A DNA stretch of 64,000 nucleotides from Linyphia triangularis (lineage: Eukaryota; Arthropoda; Arachnida; Araneae; Linyphiidae), in the NCBI GenBank assembly GCA_963978545.1, contig OZ021725.1:9388846-9452845 (forward strand), in the 5' to 3' direction. Under the pieces are notes generated by a model. It was not told the DNA's origin. It worked only from the letters and a program-made list of their open reading frames with translations, and ran no database searches. Numbering within the stretch: position 1 is the stretch's first letter; each line of letters opens with the position of its first letter. A program made the position numbers and the translations under genes. Below, piece after piece: positions 1 through 10,391 of the stretch.

Positions 1-650
1 TATAAATCTTATAAATGTTTTTATAATTATCAATAATTAAAACTGAAAAGAGTAGTTTATTTACAATTCGTTTGAAATTGTGAAATTTTATTAAGGAAAC
101 CGAGTACAACTTCACAAGCTTGTTTAGCACACACGTGATCGGATAAGTTATAATGATTGTTCTAGAGAAATACAATCAACCAACAATTTAACCACTGATT
201 TCTACAACAACTTCTGGATAGCGCATGATTGGTTACTGACTTGAAGTTGAAGAAGGCTTAATAATCATCATAGAGATATATACTAACAACTTCAAAAAAA
301 AAAAAAAAAAAAAACTAGTTCAAATGTGTTAGTAACTATGGGAAACCTATTTCAAAGCATTATGAGGGGAAAAATTCAAATGCCATCAACTGCCAGAAAC
401 CGCTAGGATCCAAAAGTTGTAGTAGAGATCAGTGAATTTAACACACAAAATAACTACGTCACTAAATTATTCCTTTATATAACTATGGCAACGCCAAAGT
501 GAGGAGAAACCAGCCAAATATGCAACCCTGCTCCCAAAAAGACTCATCTCATATGGTTATGTATAAATGAAGTGGGAGCGCTCAGTCTAGTGATTATTAG
601 ATGTCTATGGATCAGGTAGGTTGATCGAATTTGCCTCTAGATGTCTTATA
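1..650. other. no gene seen; AT-rich intergenic or intronic DNA
   Basis: I find no coding potential and no clear member of the repeat families in the rest of the window. There is a poly-A run near 294-314. The stretch ends at the TA that flanks the first fold-back element. Confidence 0.5.
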
Positions 651-1283
651 GTCCGAGAGGCGACTGCAATTTTTGGACCCCATCGAACATCATTCTGAAT
701 TTTTTATAGAAATTGGAGAAAAGTGAGTAGATTAGGAATCCACTGGTCTGCCGTGGCAAAAATGGCCGAAACTGATCAATAATTGACTTGGAATGAGTTG
801 GAACTAAAATCCGATGGCCAAATATGTCATAACTTGCCAAAAATAGAACAAACTTATTCGTCTGGCAACCCACTTCTTTTTGATTTTCAATGAGAAAAAG
901 CGCAAACGATTTCTGATCTCTGGCTCGGAAAATTTATATCTTTTAAAAGTAAGCCAAATTGGCGACATCAGCTACGTCATAAGTGAGGTAATATTTTTTG
1001 CCAACTTGGGTCCCTTTAAATAGATGCAAGTAGACCGTCGCCAGATATCTGAATCGTCAGCAACCTTCTTAATTGAAAATTAAAGAGTGAGGGTTACCAA
1101 ATAAAAAAAAAAAATGCTCATTATTTGGCAAGTTATGGCGCATTTGGCAATTGGATTTAGTTCAACTTATTAAAAGTCGATTTTTGACCAGTTTTGGCCA
1201 TTTTTGCCACGGCAGACCAGTAGATTCGTAATCTACTCACTTTTCTCCAATTTCTATAAAAAATTCAGAATGATGTTCGATAG
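651..1283 (+). mobile_element. fold-back (long inverted repeat) element, copy 1, right end missing
   Basis: It begins TA|GTCCGAGAGGCGACTGC and carries a left arm, a centre with an imperfect TACGTCA-type palindrome near 970-995, and a right arm that is an inverted, diverged copy of the left. Other complete copies end in GCAGTCGCCTCTCRGWC|TA. Here the last ~38 bases of the right arm are lost and replaced by the Penelope-like element. No transposase is encoded, so it is non-autonomous. The TA flank suggests Tc1/mariner-type mobilisation, which is inference. The whole unit could fold into one long hairpin. Confidence 0.75.
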
Positions 1284-1430
1284 GATTTCTAAAAAAAACT
1301 CTTGCACATAATATAAAAAATATTAACTGCTTTGTCCACCATTTTAATAATTCAATTTGGATTATTACAGTGGTGGATAAAGCTGCTAATAATTTTTGTA
1401 TTATGTGTTAGAGTTTTTTTTAGAAATTTA
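1284..1430. repeat. snap-back inverted repeat at the 5' end of the Penelope-like element
   Basis: Bases ~1284-1345 are an imperfect reverse complement of ~1369-1430. Matching blocks include ATTTCTAAAAAAAACTC against GAGTTTTTTTTAGAAAT, and TGCTTTGTCCACCA against TGGTGGATAAAGC. The loop is ~25 bases. The right arm lies in the element's coding frame (VVDKAANNF-like residues), so the left arm is an inverted duplicate of element sequence, consistent with a fold-back at the 5' end of a truncated retrotransposition product. Confidence 0.6.
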
Positions 1431-2153
1431 ATGAGTGATGATTATAAAGGAAATGATACTTATGTTAAAGTTTATGTCAAAGTTGATTCGACCAAAAAGG
1501 AATTAGATAACAGGATTTTGGCTTTTGCAAAAAAATTTTAAGTTTAAGATTTCATGTATGAAATATCTTTATCTTTTTCCCACAGTTAAATTTCATAAAT
1601 CTGCTTTGAAATTTCGTTTCGTAACATGTTCTACAAATTGTTACAATGATTATCTTAGAAATTATTATTACTTTTTTTTGGGGGGTTGGGGGGGATTTTT
1701 AAAAATTGTTTTGGACATGGTAAAGATGTTTGAAAATCTTTTCTTGATTAAAAATAATAAGGAGGTTTTGGATTTCATTAATAATAACAAAATAGAGTTT
1801 GTTCATACATTTAATTTCGAGAATTTATTCACCAGTATACCACATGATGATTTAATTAATATTTGCTCCGATATTTTTGACAATTATCTTAAAAACTCTA
1901 ATTTAAGTGAGGTAGAATTTTTAGAGTTTTGCAAATGGTAATAGTTTTGAAAATTATTTATTTAATGGAAACAATTTTTATAGACAAACTAATGGAAAAT
2001 AGTTTTTCTAGCGGCTTTGCCGATTATTATTTACATATGTTCGAAAGGAGATTTCTAGAATATAAAAATGTTGAAGCTTTTAGATATATTGGTAACTTAA
2101 TTATTTTTAATTTCAATGATTTGGACAAAATTATAAAGATTAGCCTGGATTTG

Positions 2154-2190
<37 letters not shown>

Positions 2191-2343
2191 GAGTGCTCAG
2201 TATCTCGATTTAAATTTAAAGATAATTGATAATTCATTAAATATTGGCATTTATGACAAAAGACAGGATTTTAATTTTGAAGTTATTAGTCTTTCGAATT
2301 TTAATGGCAATTTAAATTTCAAGATTTTTAGAAATATTTATTA
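1365..2343 (+). pseudogene. Penelope-like element reverse transcriptase, decayed, part 1
   Basis: Translated pieces in several frames read as one Penelope-like reverse transcriptase. In order there is VVDKAANNFCIMC; a degraded finger block with FHKSALKFRFVTCSTNCYNDYL (usual form LPKxHK...RFI); a palm block with FTSIPHDDLI; FSSGFADYYLHMFERRFLEY; and FRYIGNLIIFN, where the catalytic Asp-Asp of the usual Y-x-DD box is replaced by Gly-Asn. A poly-A run (2157-2185) breaks the frame. After it an open stretch (2186-2343) encodes thumb-like residues such as YLDLNLK and GIYDKRQDF. Several stops and shifts show it is dead. The reading continues after the Helitron at 3098. The family call comes from remembered motif order; a non-LTR reverse transcriptase is the main alternative. 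Confidence 0.65.
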
Positions 2344-3097
2344 CTAGCTGAATACCCGTGCTGCGCTACGAAATTTTACCATTAGCATTTTAGCGATCAA
2401 AAGACATTGATGTATTCTACACTTCAGACGTTTGCTCCCATTTCGATCCCGACAAATTGATTTATCAAAATAGGAACTTTCCTTTGTTAACATTTTAAAC
2501 GAAATTTATAATTGTGAATAGTAAACTGGAATAGTTTATTGTGTTTATGTTTGCTCTTAGTTCTAAATTTCAAAGTAGTAGCTGTATTGGAATTAAGTTA
2601 ATTAGACATTAAGTTAATCCTCGTATAGTTTCAATGTTGTGTAGTCTTTTCATCCCTTAAAAATTCGTTAATCGATATTGGAATGACTTATTTTTTTAAC
2701 ATTTGCAAAACAATATCAGAAAAATGACTACATTGGAAGAGGAACATTCGGATATCCCTAGTTTGGAAGATTTAACCCCTTTTCCACCCCTTAAAGTGGG
2801 TTAATCGAGATCGGAATAGTTTACTTTTTCTATTTTTACCATTGTTGATATTTGTGCCAATTTTCAGAGTTGTGACTATGTGGGAAGTATTATTTTCGAA
2901 TGTCCCCCGTTTGGAAGTTTAACCCCTTTTCGACCCCTTAAAGTGGGTTAATCGAGATCGGAATAGCTTACTTTTTCTATTTTTACCATTGTTGATATTT
3001 GTGCCGATTTTCAGAGTTGTGACTATGTGGGAAGTGGGAGAATTAGTGATGAGTGAGTCAGTGAGTGAGTGAGGGCTTTGCCTTATATATATAGAGA
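2344..3097 (-). mobile_element. non-autonomous Helitron, copy 1, inserted in the Penelope-like element
   Basis: Read on the minus strand it starts A|TCTCTATATATATAAGGC and ends with a GC-rich stretch and GGGTATTCAGCTAG|T. These are the hallmarks of Helitrons: TC start, CTAG end, insertion between A and T, and no target-site duplication. Internally there are ~148-bp tandem units, visible as two copies of a TTTGGAAG...TTAACCCCTTTT block near 2761 and 2909. No Rep/helicase gene is present. Removing it rejoins the flanking coding frame of the Penelope-like element. Confidence 0.8.
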
Positions 3098-3530
3098 TAC
3101 CCAACTAAATAAAATTAAGAGTATTTGCAATAATGCTAAGGACTTTAATTTGGCTTTTGGGATTTTTAGGGACAATTTGAGGAAAAATGGATTAACTAAA
3201 TAGTTTTGGATTGTCGTCTTTTAAAATTTTTTTTCCCTTGGTTTCTGATTCCATTCTTCGGGCGATATTGAAATCCGGTTAAATAGCCCTAATTGGTCTA
3301 AATATTTTATTTAAAAATTTTTTTCGTGGAACATAGATGGCAGTGGAGTTTTAAATGTTTTATGCGGGGCAATTTTGGTAATTATGTTTTTCAATATTTA
3401 AACTCGAGGTGCAGGACTGGGTTCATTTCGAATCAACGTGGGCATTAAACTTGGGAAAGACAGCGACTTTCTTAAGTTTGGTTTACAAGATATGTTTCAT
3501 TTTAGTATTTGTGAATATTTTTGACTCCTT
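3098..3530 (+). pseudogene. Penelope-like element, part 2 (C-terminal region)
   Basis: The first codons after the Helitron read TQLNKIKSICNNAKDFNLAF in the frame that ended at 2343, matching the region after the reverse transcriptase palm in Penelope-like elements. Further on, CRTGFISNQRGH and a weak FLKFGLQDMFHFSICEYF could be a decayed GIY-YIG endonuclease tail. That part is tentative because stops and shifts are frequent. The 3' border with the Gypsy element is unclear, lying somewhere between 3500 and 3640. Confidence 0.5.
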
Positions 3531-3599
3531 GTCTATCCGGCTGGATTCGTAGGGGGTTGAATGTGATTGATATATTATATCCATCCCATTTCAGAAACG

Positions 3600-4948
3600 C
3601 ATCCATTAAAATCCCGGCTGGATTCACCCCCCCCCCCCACCGACAAAGAAACTCAGTCGGGAGCAAGTCAGAGCAACGCTTGGACATCAACGCACTCTCA
3701 AGTGCATTAGAACTGCGGTTTGGCGAGAAATGTGTGAAAGACTACAGCAGGCTGCAGTTGAAATCTCGCCAACAGAAGCCTACCGAAACACTCCAGGAGC
3801 TCGCCACGGATGTTGAAAGGCTCTCCCATCTCGCCTTTTCAGACTGCCCTGCTGAAACGAGAGAAATCCTGTCTCTACAGTACTTCGTCGATGGCATCAG
3901 GGACGTAGAGATACAGAAGGCCCTACGAATGGCAGATGTCAAGGATTTAAAAAGTGCTTTAGTGTATGCCATGAAGTACGAGGCAGCCCAGCAAGCAACT
4001 CGTAGAGAACGCCATCCTATCAGGACTGCTACTATACAGGAGCCCGAACACCTAATTGCTGCTCGTCTGGATGAATTGCAAAGACAAGTCAGTAACTTGA
4101 GACGAAATATTCCGGAAAAGAAGCAGAGCCTGAAGTGCTGGAACTGTGGAGGCGAGGGCCACATACGGAGAAACTGCCGATCCCGCCAAGACACTGGAGC
4201 AAAGACCGCTCCCAGAAGGGAGGATGGAAGCCATCTCGCCAGGCGGAGGTTTCCAGTTGTTGAGAAGCCCCATTTTAGAGCTCTGCAAATTTCTGCAATG
4301 AGTGGCGGCAGTAATGGACTCTTCATAATGGGACACGTAAATGGAGTTCCCTGCAATATGATCATCCATACTGGATCCAATGTGACCATCATCCGTAAAG
4401 ATTTGGCTCAACAACTGGATGGAAGACTCATCTGGACGCCGCCCTGCATTACCCTCCAAACTGTATCCGGCGATAAAATCAACATCCATGGAAAACTGAA
4501 TATCAACATCACGTTCGGGAGTGCTTCTTATCATCACACGGCATATGTGGCGGACATTTTGGACACTTGTATACTCGGACTGGACTTTTTAAGGAAATAT
4601 AATTTTTCCTTAGACTTTAAAAACAACGAGCTGCATTCAGTTTCTGAAGACATAGCGTTATTTGGAATCAAAGATAGTGAAGTTAAATCCATACATCAAA
4701 TAATAGCTCAAAATGACATCACATTACCCGCCAGAACAGAATTATTACTTCCTGGATACATAGCTGAAGATAAAAGTTTCCGATATGGCATACTGGAATA
4801 CCCTGAAAATCACAACAGCCCCAAAGGAGTACTGGTAGCCTCAACTCTCGGCGACCTTTCAAGGACTGCCATACCTGTGAGGGTTGCCAATGTGAGTAAT
4901 AAAGGGAAAGTCATAAAGAAAGGTGAAGTGTCAGCCACATTCCAGTAA
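3600..4948 (+). pseudogene. Gypsy gag and protease region
   Basis: A long open stretch shows a helical gag part (LELRFGEKCVKDYSRLQLKS onward), then a retroviral zinc knuckle CWNCGGEGHIRRNC (C-x2-C-x4-H-x4-C, codons from about 4136), then an aspartic-protease domain with IIHTGSNVTIIRKDLA and later ILGLDFLRKY. The active-site triad normally reads Asp-Thr/Ser-Gly; here the Asp is His, so the protease would be inactive as it stands. The true N-terminus is missing and the upstream residues are from other DNA, including a poly-C tract at ~3631. The first stop is at 4946-4948. Gag and pol appear to have shared one frame. Confidence 0.85.
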
Positions 4949-5792
4949 CTTGCATAAATCAATTTAGCACTTCTTCAGTCACTGTGTCTTCAGAGAACTT
5001 AACATCAGAGCTACTGCTGAATGCACCGTTAAACAATGAAGAAAGAAGTGCTGTTCAACTGGTCATCCAAGAATTCTAAGATGTCTTTTCCCGCACAACT
5101 TCGGATGTCGGACGAACAAGTTTGACGCAGCATAGAATTAACCATCCACCCATCAAGCAACACCCAAGACGACTACCGTTTGCTAAACAGGAGAGGTAGG
5201 AAGACTTTTAAAGGAAATGCAAGATAGCGACGTGATTGAACCGTCAGCCAGCCCTTGGGCCTCTCCCATCGTCCTGGTCAGGAAGAAGGATGGTTCAACT
5301 AGATTTTGCGTCGATTATCGGAGGTTGAACGATATCACGAAGAAGGACAGCTACCCTCTTCCCAGATTTGATGATACTCTGGACATTCTTTCTGGAAACA
5401 AGTGGTTTTCGACACTAGACTTAAAGAGTGGATATTGGCAGGTTGAGATACACCCTGATGATAAAGAGAAGACAGCATTCACAACCGGACAAGGACTTTG
5501 GCAGTTCAAAGTGATGCCATTTGGATTATGCAATGCTCCAGCAACATTCGAACGCCTCATGGAAACAGTGCTAAGAGGTCTTTCTTACGAAGCCTGTCTC
5601 GTTTACTTCGATGACATCATTATCGTGGGGCGAAGTTTCGAGGAACATCTCTAAAATTTTAGGAAGGTGCTGCGGAAATTAAAAGACGCTAACCTGAAGC
5701 TAAGTCTGGCCAAATGCTAGTTATTCCGACATGAAGTGACCTACCTCGGACATGTCATCTCTGCCTAGGGTGTACGCACAGATCCAGAAAAA
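4949..5792 (+). pseudogene. Gypsy reverse transcriptase region, with stops
   Basis: A linker (residues such as LTSELLLNAPLNNEERS) contains a stop near 5078, followed by a frameshift near 5195. The reverse transcriptase core (5217-5651) is well preserved: FCVDYRRLN, FSTLDLKSGYWQ, MPFGLCNAPATFERLM and the catalytic YFDDIIIVG. Stops at 5652, ~5718 and ~5766 interrupt the thumb, but its residues (LRKLKDANLKLSLAKC, VTYLGHVIS) remain readable. The core resembles 17.6/297/412-type Gypsy elements. Confidence 0.85.
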
Positions 5793-6803
5793 GTGTCGGA
5801 AGTTAAAGAGTGGAGATATCCCAAAGATGTACATCAGTTAAGGAGTTTCCTGGGGCTTTGCACCTACTCTAGACGATTCGTGAAGGACTTTTCTTACATC
5901 GCAAGACCCCTTCACAGACTGACAGAGAGCAAGCAGAAATTCTTGTGGACGAAAGACTGTGAGGATGCATTTGACCAACTGAAGGAGGCTTTAACATCTG
6001 CACCTATCCTGACTTATCCTCAGCCCGATAAACAATTCATTCTTGACACGGACGCGAGCAACGAGAGTGTCGGTGCTGTTTTGTCCCAAGAAATAGACGG
6101 CCAAGAACGAGTTGTAGCATATTGGAGTAAGTACCTATCTAAGCCGGAGAGGAATTACTGTGTCACCAGGAAAGAGTTGCTTGCCATAATTAAAGCCGTA
6201 GAGCATTTCCATCATTGCGTCTACGGTAGGAAATTCCTGCTCCGTAAGGATCATGCATCGTTGACCTGGCTTCCAAATTTCAAGAATCCTGAAGGTCAGA
6301 TAGCTAGATGGATAGAGAGACACCAAGAGTATGACATCGATATCCGTCATCGGAAAGGATCATCACATGGAAACGCAGATGCCCTGTCTAGGAGACCCTG
6401 CCCAGAGAGCTGCAGATATTGTTCCAGAGTTGAAGCGAGTTACGGGCTGATCAATCCGATAATACGCCAGGTTACATCTTCAACATCTTTGAATCCTGAC
6501 CCGTGGAGTGACGGAGAAGTCAGAAAAGACCAATTGGGAGATCCTGACATCAAGCTTTTAATCGATTTAAAGGAGTCTTCGAATGCAACACCTACTTGGC
6601 AGGACATTTCCACCTTTAGTCCTACGACAAAGCAATATTGGGCCCTCTGGGACTCCCTCCATATTCGAAACGGCGTGCTGTACAGGAAGTTCGAATCTGA
6701 TGATGGAAAGACATCCCATGGCAACTATTACTTCCAAGATCCCGAGTCCCAGACGTTCTTAAAGAACTTCATAGTAGTCCAACTGGAAGCCACTTCGGAG
6801 TAA
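5793..6803 (+). pseudogene. Gypsy connection and RNase H region
   Basis: An open frame continues the pol protein: LRSFLGLCTYSRRFVKDFS, then RNase H with FILDTDASNESVGAVLSQ (first catalytic Asp), TRKELLAIIKAVEHF (Glu) and KDHASLTWL. It continues through GNADALSRRPC into the integrase N-terminal linker. The frame is lost near 6760 by a frameshift just before the integrase zinc-binding region, so the last residues before 6803 are out of frame. Confidence 0.85.
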
Positions 6804-7806
6804 TGAAGACGTTGCAAAGAGTTCGAGAGCGGTTCTACTGGAGTAAGGCGAGGGCTGACGTGGAGAAGTGGTGCCGATCATGTGATGTCTGTGCAGCCCG
6901 GAAAGGACAGAAGAAACGCAGTTGAGGAAAACTGTAACGTTACAACGTGGGAGCTCCTTTTGAACGGATTGCGTTTGAAATCTTTGGACGACTACCACGA
7001 TCTGCTGACGGCAACAGATACATCCTTGTTGTCATGGATTATTTTACGAAGTGGCCCGAAGCGTATCCTATCCCTGATCAGGAGGCTACCACTGTTGCAG
7101 AGGTAATGGTTCAGAGCTGGATTTCCAGATTTGGAGTGCTTTTACAGTTACACTCTGATCAAGGAAGAAATTTTACCTCTGCAGTAATGAAAGGACTTTG
7201 TGATCTACTTGGCATTGACAAAACACAGACGACGCCTTTACACCCACAGTCGGATGGCATGGTGGAGAGGTTTAACAGAACCATCCTCAATAACCTCTCA
7301 CTGATGGTTTCAAGAAACCAACAGGACTGGGATCAGAAGTTACCTTTGTTTCTTCTGGCCTATCGCAGCGCTGTCCACGAGGCTACCGGCTTTCCCCATC
7401 CCAGATGCTCTTCCGTCGTAACCTTCGTCTGCCGTGTGATCTGTTGTTTGGCCGCCCTCCGGATGCACCTTCATCGCCAGAGGAGTACGTCGAGGATATT
7501 CAGGCACGGTTTGAAGATGTGCACAATTTTGCTCGAGAGTGAATCCACTTGGCAACGGATAAGATGAAGACCAGATACGACACGAAGGCTACAGGACATC
7601 AATTCCACGAAGGTGACAAGGTTTGGTTCTGGAACCCGAAACGACAAAAAGGACTTTCTCCCAAACTTCAGTCTCACTGGGATGGTCCTTATTCAGTCCT
7701 CAACCGGCTGAATGATGTCGTGGTCCGAATCCGTAAATCACCAAATTCTAAACCTAGAGTTGTTCATTACGACAGGTTAGCCCCTTACTATGGCCATAGT
7801 TTGTAA
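6804..7806 (+). pseudogene. Gypsy integrase region, frameshifted
   Basis: The zinc-binding part is visible as HFGVMKTLQRVRERFYW and WCRSCDVC (the CxxC half of HHCC), with a stop soon after. The core is in an open frame from 6947: ILVVMDYFTKWPEA (Asp), LHSDQGRNF (Asp) and DGMVERFNRT (Glu), with 35 residues between the second Asp and the Glu, as expected for DD35E. A shift near 7400 and stops near 7542 break the chain. The C-terminal part (7549-7806) reads FHEGDKVWFWNPKRQKGLSPKLQ and RVVHYDRLAPYYG, the usual end of Gypsy integrases. No chromodomain is seen. Confidence 0.85.
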
Positions 7807-8050
7807 TCCCCATAGTCTGTAATCCCCATAGTTTGTACTTCCCGTAATGTATAAAGTGTATATAGTCATTAAGACATGGTCACATGTGTATATAAATTTT
7901 TAAGTTTATTGTTTATTTAATTATTTATTTATTCAGTAATGTTTCTGTCTTTAAATTAGAAAGTTTTATAGTTTAGTTATGAACACAGAGTGTTTGCTAT
8001 AGCATTGAAAGTGAGCCTTCTTTTCGGGAACTGTACTGCCCGGGACGTGC

Positions 8051-8070
8051 AGTCCTTGGGAGGGGGGCAA
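8051..8070 (+). promoter_or_regulatory. polypurine tract of the Gypsy element
   Basis: A purine-rich run (TTGGGAGGGGGGCAA) directly precedes the TGTTACG start of the 3' LTR, as expected for the plus-strand primer site. Confidence 0.7.
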
Positions 8071-8813
8071 TGTTACGAATTTTTGTATATTTGTAAATAT
8101 TTCGTATTGTTAATTTTGTAAATAGTAATTTATGTACATTTCGCATAAGGCAGTGCAATAGTTCGTCGTTAAATTGGCTTCCCTGCAGTGAGCATCTCAA
8201 TGCTTGATAACGTGTTTTACAGAGGTAACTCTGGGAAGCGAATTTCAAGGGGCAGGGCATTTAACATTATGGTAATGGGAATCTCGCCAAATTGGCCAGA
8301 TAGAGCCAAGTTGGCGACGGTTTTGGCGACTAATTTTTGTCGCCAAATTTGGCGAGAAATCGCCAAATGTCGCCAAACTTGGCGAAATTTTCGGTTCCCA
8401 GGTACATGTATAGGACTTTTCGACTACGATCTGGAAAGTTCTCCAAATATCGACCTCTGGAAGTTTCGCGAAGATTCACCACTCCTATAAAAGCCCGGCC
8501 ATGAATCAGTAGTTAGTTGACTGATTTTGAGTCACTGAGTAGTTCTTGGATTTTGAGTCACTGAATTAGTTGACTGGATACTGATTAGTTCTAAAACGAA
8601 CTGTATTGCATTGTCTTTTGCGGCGATTTAGCAGTTGTTGTCAAGTTTTTAACTGCTGTTTTGTGCTCTATTGAGGTGAAAAGAGCTGTATTGTGTCTAC
8701 TAGAACGAGAAGTTCTGGAGCTGTAAGAGAACTGTGAAGAGTTATATTGGACTAAATTTCTGCAAGTTTTGATCTGCTTTGGCTTCAAATCTTTCGAACC
8801 CGTCCACGCAACA
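8071..8813 (+). mobile_element. 3' LTR of the Gypsy element
   Basis: It runs TGTTACGAA...CCACGCAACA and has close relatives as solo LTRs in this window. ATAC follows directly. U3 (about 8280-8395) is packed with TTGGCGA/TCGCCAA heptamers in both orientations, and a TATA box lies at 8486. Other copies carry AATAAA near the R/U5 region; here it is changed to ACTAAA. Confidence 0.85.
8486..8493 (+). promoter_or_regulatory. LTR TATA box
   Basis: CCTATAAAAGCCCGGCC lies in the middle of the LTR. The equivalent position in the solo copies reads TATATAAG-like (around 15920 and 42333) or CTACATAAG (50123), so a core promoter is conserved across the family. Confidence 0.65.
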
Positions 8814-8816
8814 ATA

Positions 8817-9046
8817 CTAAAATCCACCTTAACTTAACATCACTTAGACGGTAGATCTTCACCGTGCTCATAGGAAATTCTTAAATTTTGGCGACGTGAA
8901 GGCATAATGCTCGCCAAACCGTATAGCCTTTTCTTCTCTGTTGTTGGACTGAGCTTCACAACGTGCCATTACGCCGCCAAAACGGGTGAATTTCCTATGA
9001 GCACGGTGAAGATCTACCATCTAAGTAATGTTAAGGTGGAGTTTAG
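8817..9046. mobile_element. TA-flanked palindromic MITE, copy 1
   Basis: A 230-bp inverted-repeat unit reads TA|CTAAAATCCACCTTAAC...GGAGTTTAG|TA and is palindromic over most of its length (CACCGTGCTCATAGGAAAT against its complement). Related copies are at 28329, 31853 and 50968. The Gypsy LTR ends three bases upstream; its ATAC site overlaps the TA and first base of this MITE, so Gypsy inserted at the MITE's very edge. Confidence 0.75.
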
Positions 9047-9050
9047 TAGA

Positions 9051-9395
9051 CAGGGATGAGAGTGATCAGAGAACAAAAAGGAGGAAATCCAAAAATTCGT
9101 TAGAAAAGCTCGCGGAAGAAATACACAAAAAAAAGTATGCAGGAAGGATGATTCAATAATTTTAAAGATACAGTGAAATTTCTCATACTATATAATAATT
9201 ACATTTCAAATATGAGAAGTTAGTGAAGTAATCTGTGAGGAAAGGGGAGCCAAGAGGGAAAATCTTTTGCTTAGGCACGAGGAAAAACTGGTTCAGATCA
9301 GAAAAATGCAGATCCTCGAAACAGGGACAAAGAGAAGGAAAATGTTACATAAGAAAAAAAAAAAGAAAAAAAAAGGAGAAAAACTGTCATCCCTG
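9051..9395. mobile_element. possible hAT-type MITE
   Basis: The ends CAGGGATGAGAG and CTGTCATCCCTG are inverted. The 8-bp flanks match only in the last four bases, so this is a weak call. The inside is purine-rich with no coding signal. Confidence 0.3.
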
Positions 9396-9729
9396 AGTAT
9401 AGAAGACAGTATACCCTGAGCTCACAGAATCCCCTACAACGATGAGTGAACCGGTTTTACAAGGCTCTGATTGGCTTATGGGAACGATGTGTGGTCGATT
9501 CGTTAAAACTTTAGTAGTATCCGTGGTTGGAAAGGTAAAATATTAATTAAAAGTTAAAATTAAAAAGCACTTATTTTCTTTTTGCTATCAACTTATATTT
9601 AAGTTTAGTACAAAACTACGCGCACAGGTTAACAACATTAACATATAAGTTGTGGTTTGCTTGGAACTATTTCTTTTCGGCGGAGGGATACATCCAACAG
9701 TGTACTCAGTGAGCTCAGGGTATCTTGTA
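9396..9729. other. no gene seen
   Basis: AT-rich DNA without recognisable coding, RNA or repeat features, ending at the TA that flanks the next fold-back element. Confidence 0.4.
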
Positions 9730-10391
9730 GACTGAGAGGCGACTGCAATTTTTGAACCCCATCGAACATCATTCTGAATTTTTTATAGAAATTGGTGAAA
9801 AGTGAGTAGATTACGAATCCACTGGTCTGCCGTGGCAAAAATGGCCGAAACTGATCAAAAATCGACTTGGAATGAGTTGAACTAAAATCCGATTGCCATA
9901 TGCGCCATAACTTGCCAAATAATGAGCATTTTTTTTTTTATATATGGTAACCCTCACTCTTTAATTTTCAATTAAGAAGGTTGCAGACGATTCGGATGTG
10001 TGGGTATGGCCTACTTGCATCTTTCACAAATGAGCCTAATTGGCCATAAACATTACGTCACAGATGACGTAACTGATGTCGCCAATTTGGCTTACTTTTA
10101 AAAGATACTAGTTTTCCGAGCCAGAGATCAGAAATCGTTTACGCTTTTTCTCATTGAAAATCAAAATGCGGTGGGTTGCCAGACGAAAAGTTTGTTCTCT
10201 TTTTGGCAAGTTATGACATATTTGGCAATCGGATTTTAGTTCAACTCATTCCAAGATGATTTCTGATCAGTTTCGGCCATTTTTGCCACGCCAGGCCTGT
10301 GGATTCGTAATCTACTCACTTTTCTCCAATTTCTATAAACAATTCAGAATGATGTTCGATGGGGTCGAAATATTGCAGTCGCCTCTCTGGC
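9730..10391 (-). mobile_element. fold-back element, copy 2
   Basis: The unit is TA|GACTGAGAGGCG...CGCCTCTCTGGC|TA, 662 bp. Relative to copies at 651 and 48532 the two arm types are swapped left to right, so it lies in the opposite orientation. The centre contains TTACGTCA and TGACGTAA separated by three bases (about 10054-10072). Confidence 0.8.

Larger units (their letters stand above)
3600..8813 (+). mobile_element. Ty3/Gypsy LTR retrotransposon, 5'-truncated and decayed
   Basis: Gag, protease, reverse transcriptase, RNase H and integrase follow in the normal Ty3/Gypsy order and are followed by a polypurine tract and a 743-bp 3' LTR. No 5' LTR, primer-binding site or gag start can be found; the left end abuts Penelope-like sequence. 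No envelope-like reading frame is seen after integrase. Several nonsense changes and frameshifts make it non-functional. Four solo LTRs of the same family lie elsewhere in the window (15567, 41915, 49764, 60581). Confidence 0.9.

Noticed and set aside
3742..4537. Minus-strand open frames over the Gypsy gag region
   Set aside because: They are antisense shadows of the gag-protease frame, which has clear motifs.
7797..8070. Envelope gene after Gypsy integrase
   Set aside because: Only ~265 bases lie between the integrase stop and the LTR, without a signal peptide, membrane segment or long frame.
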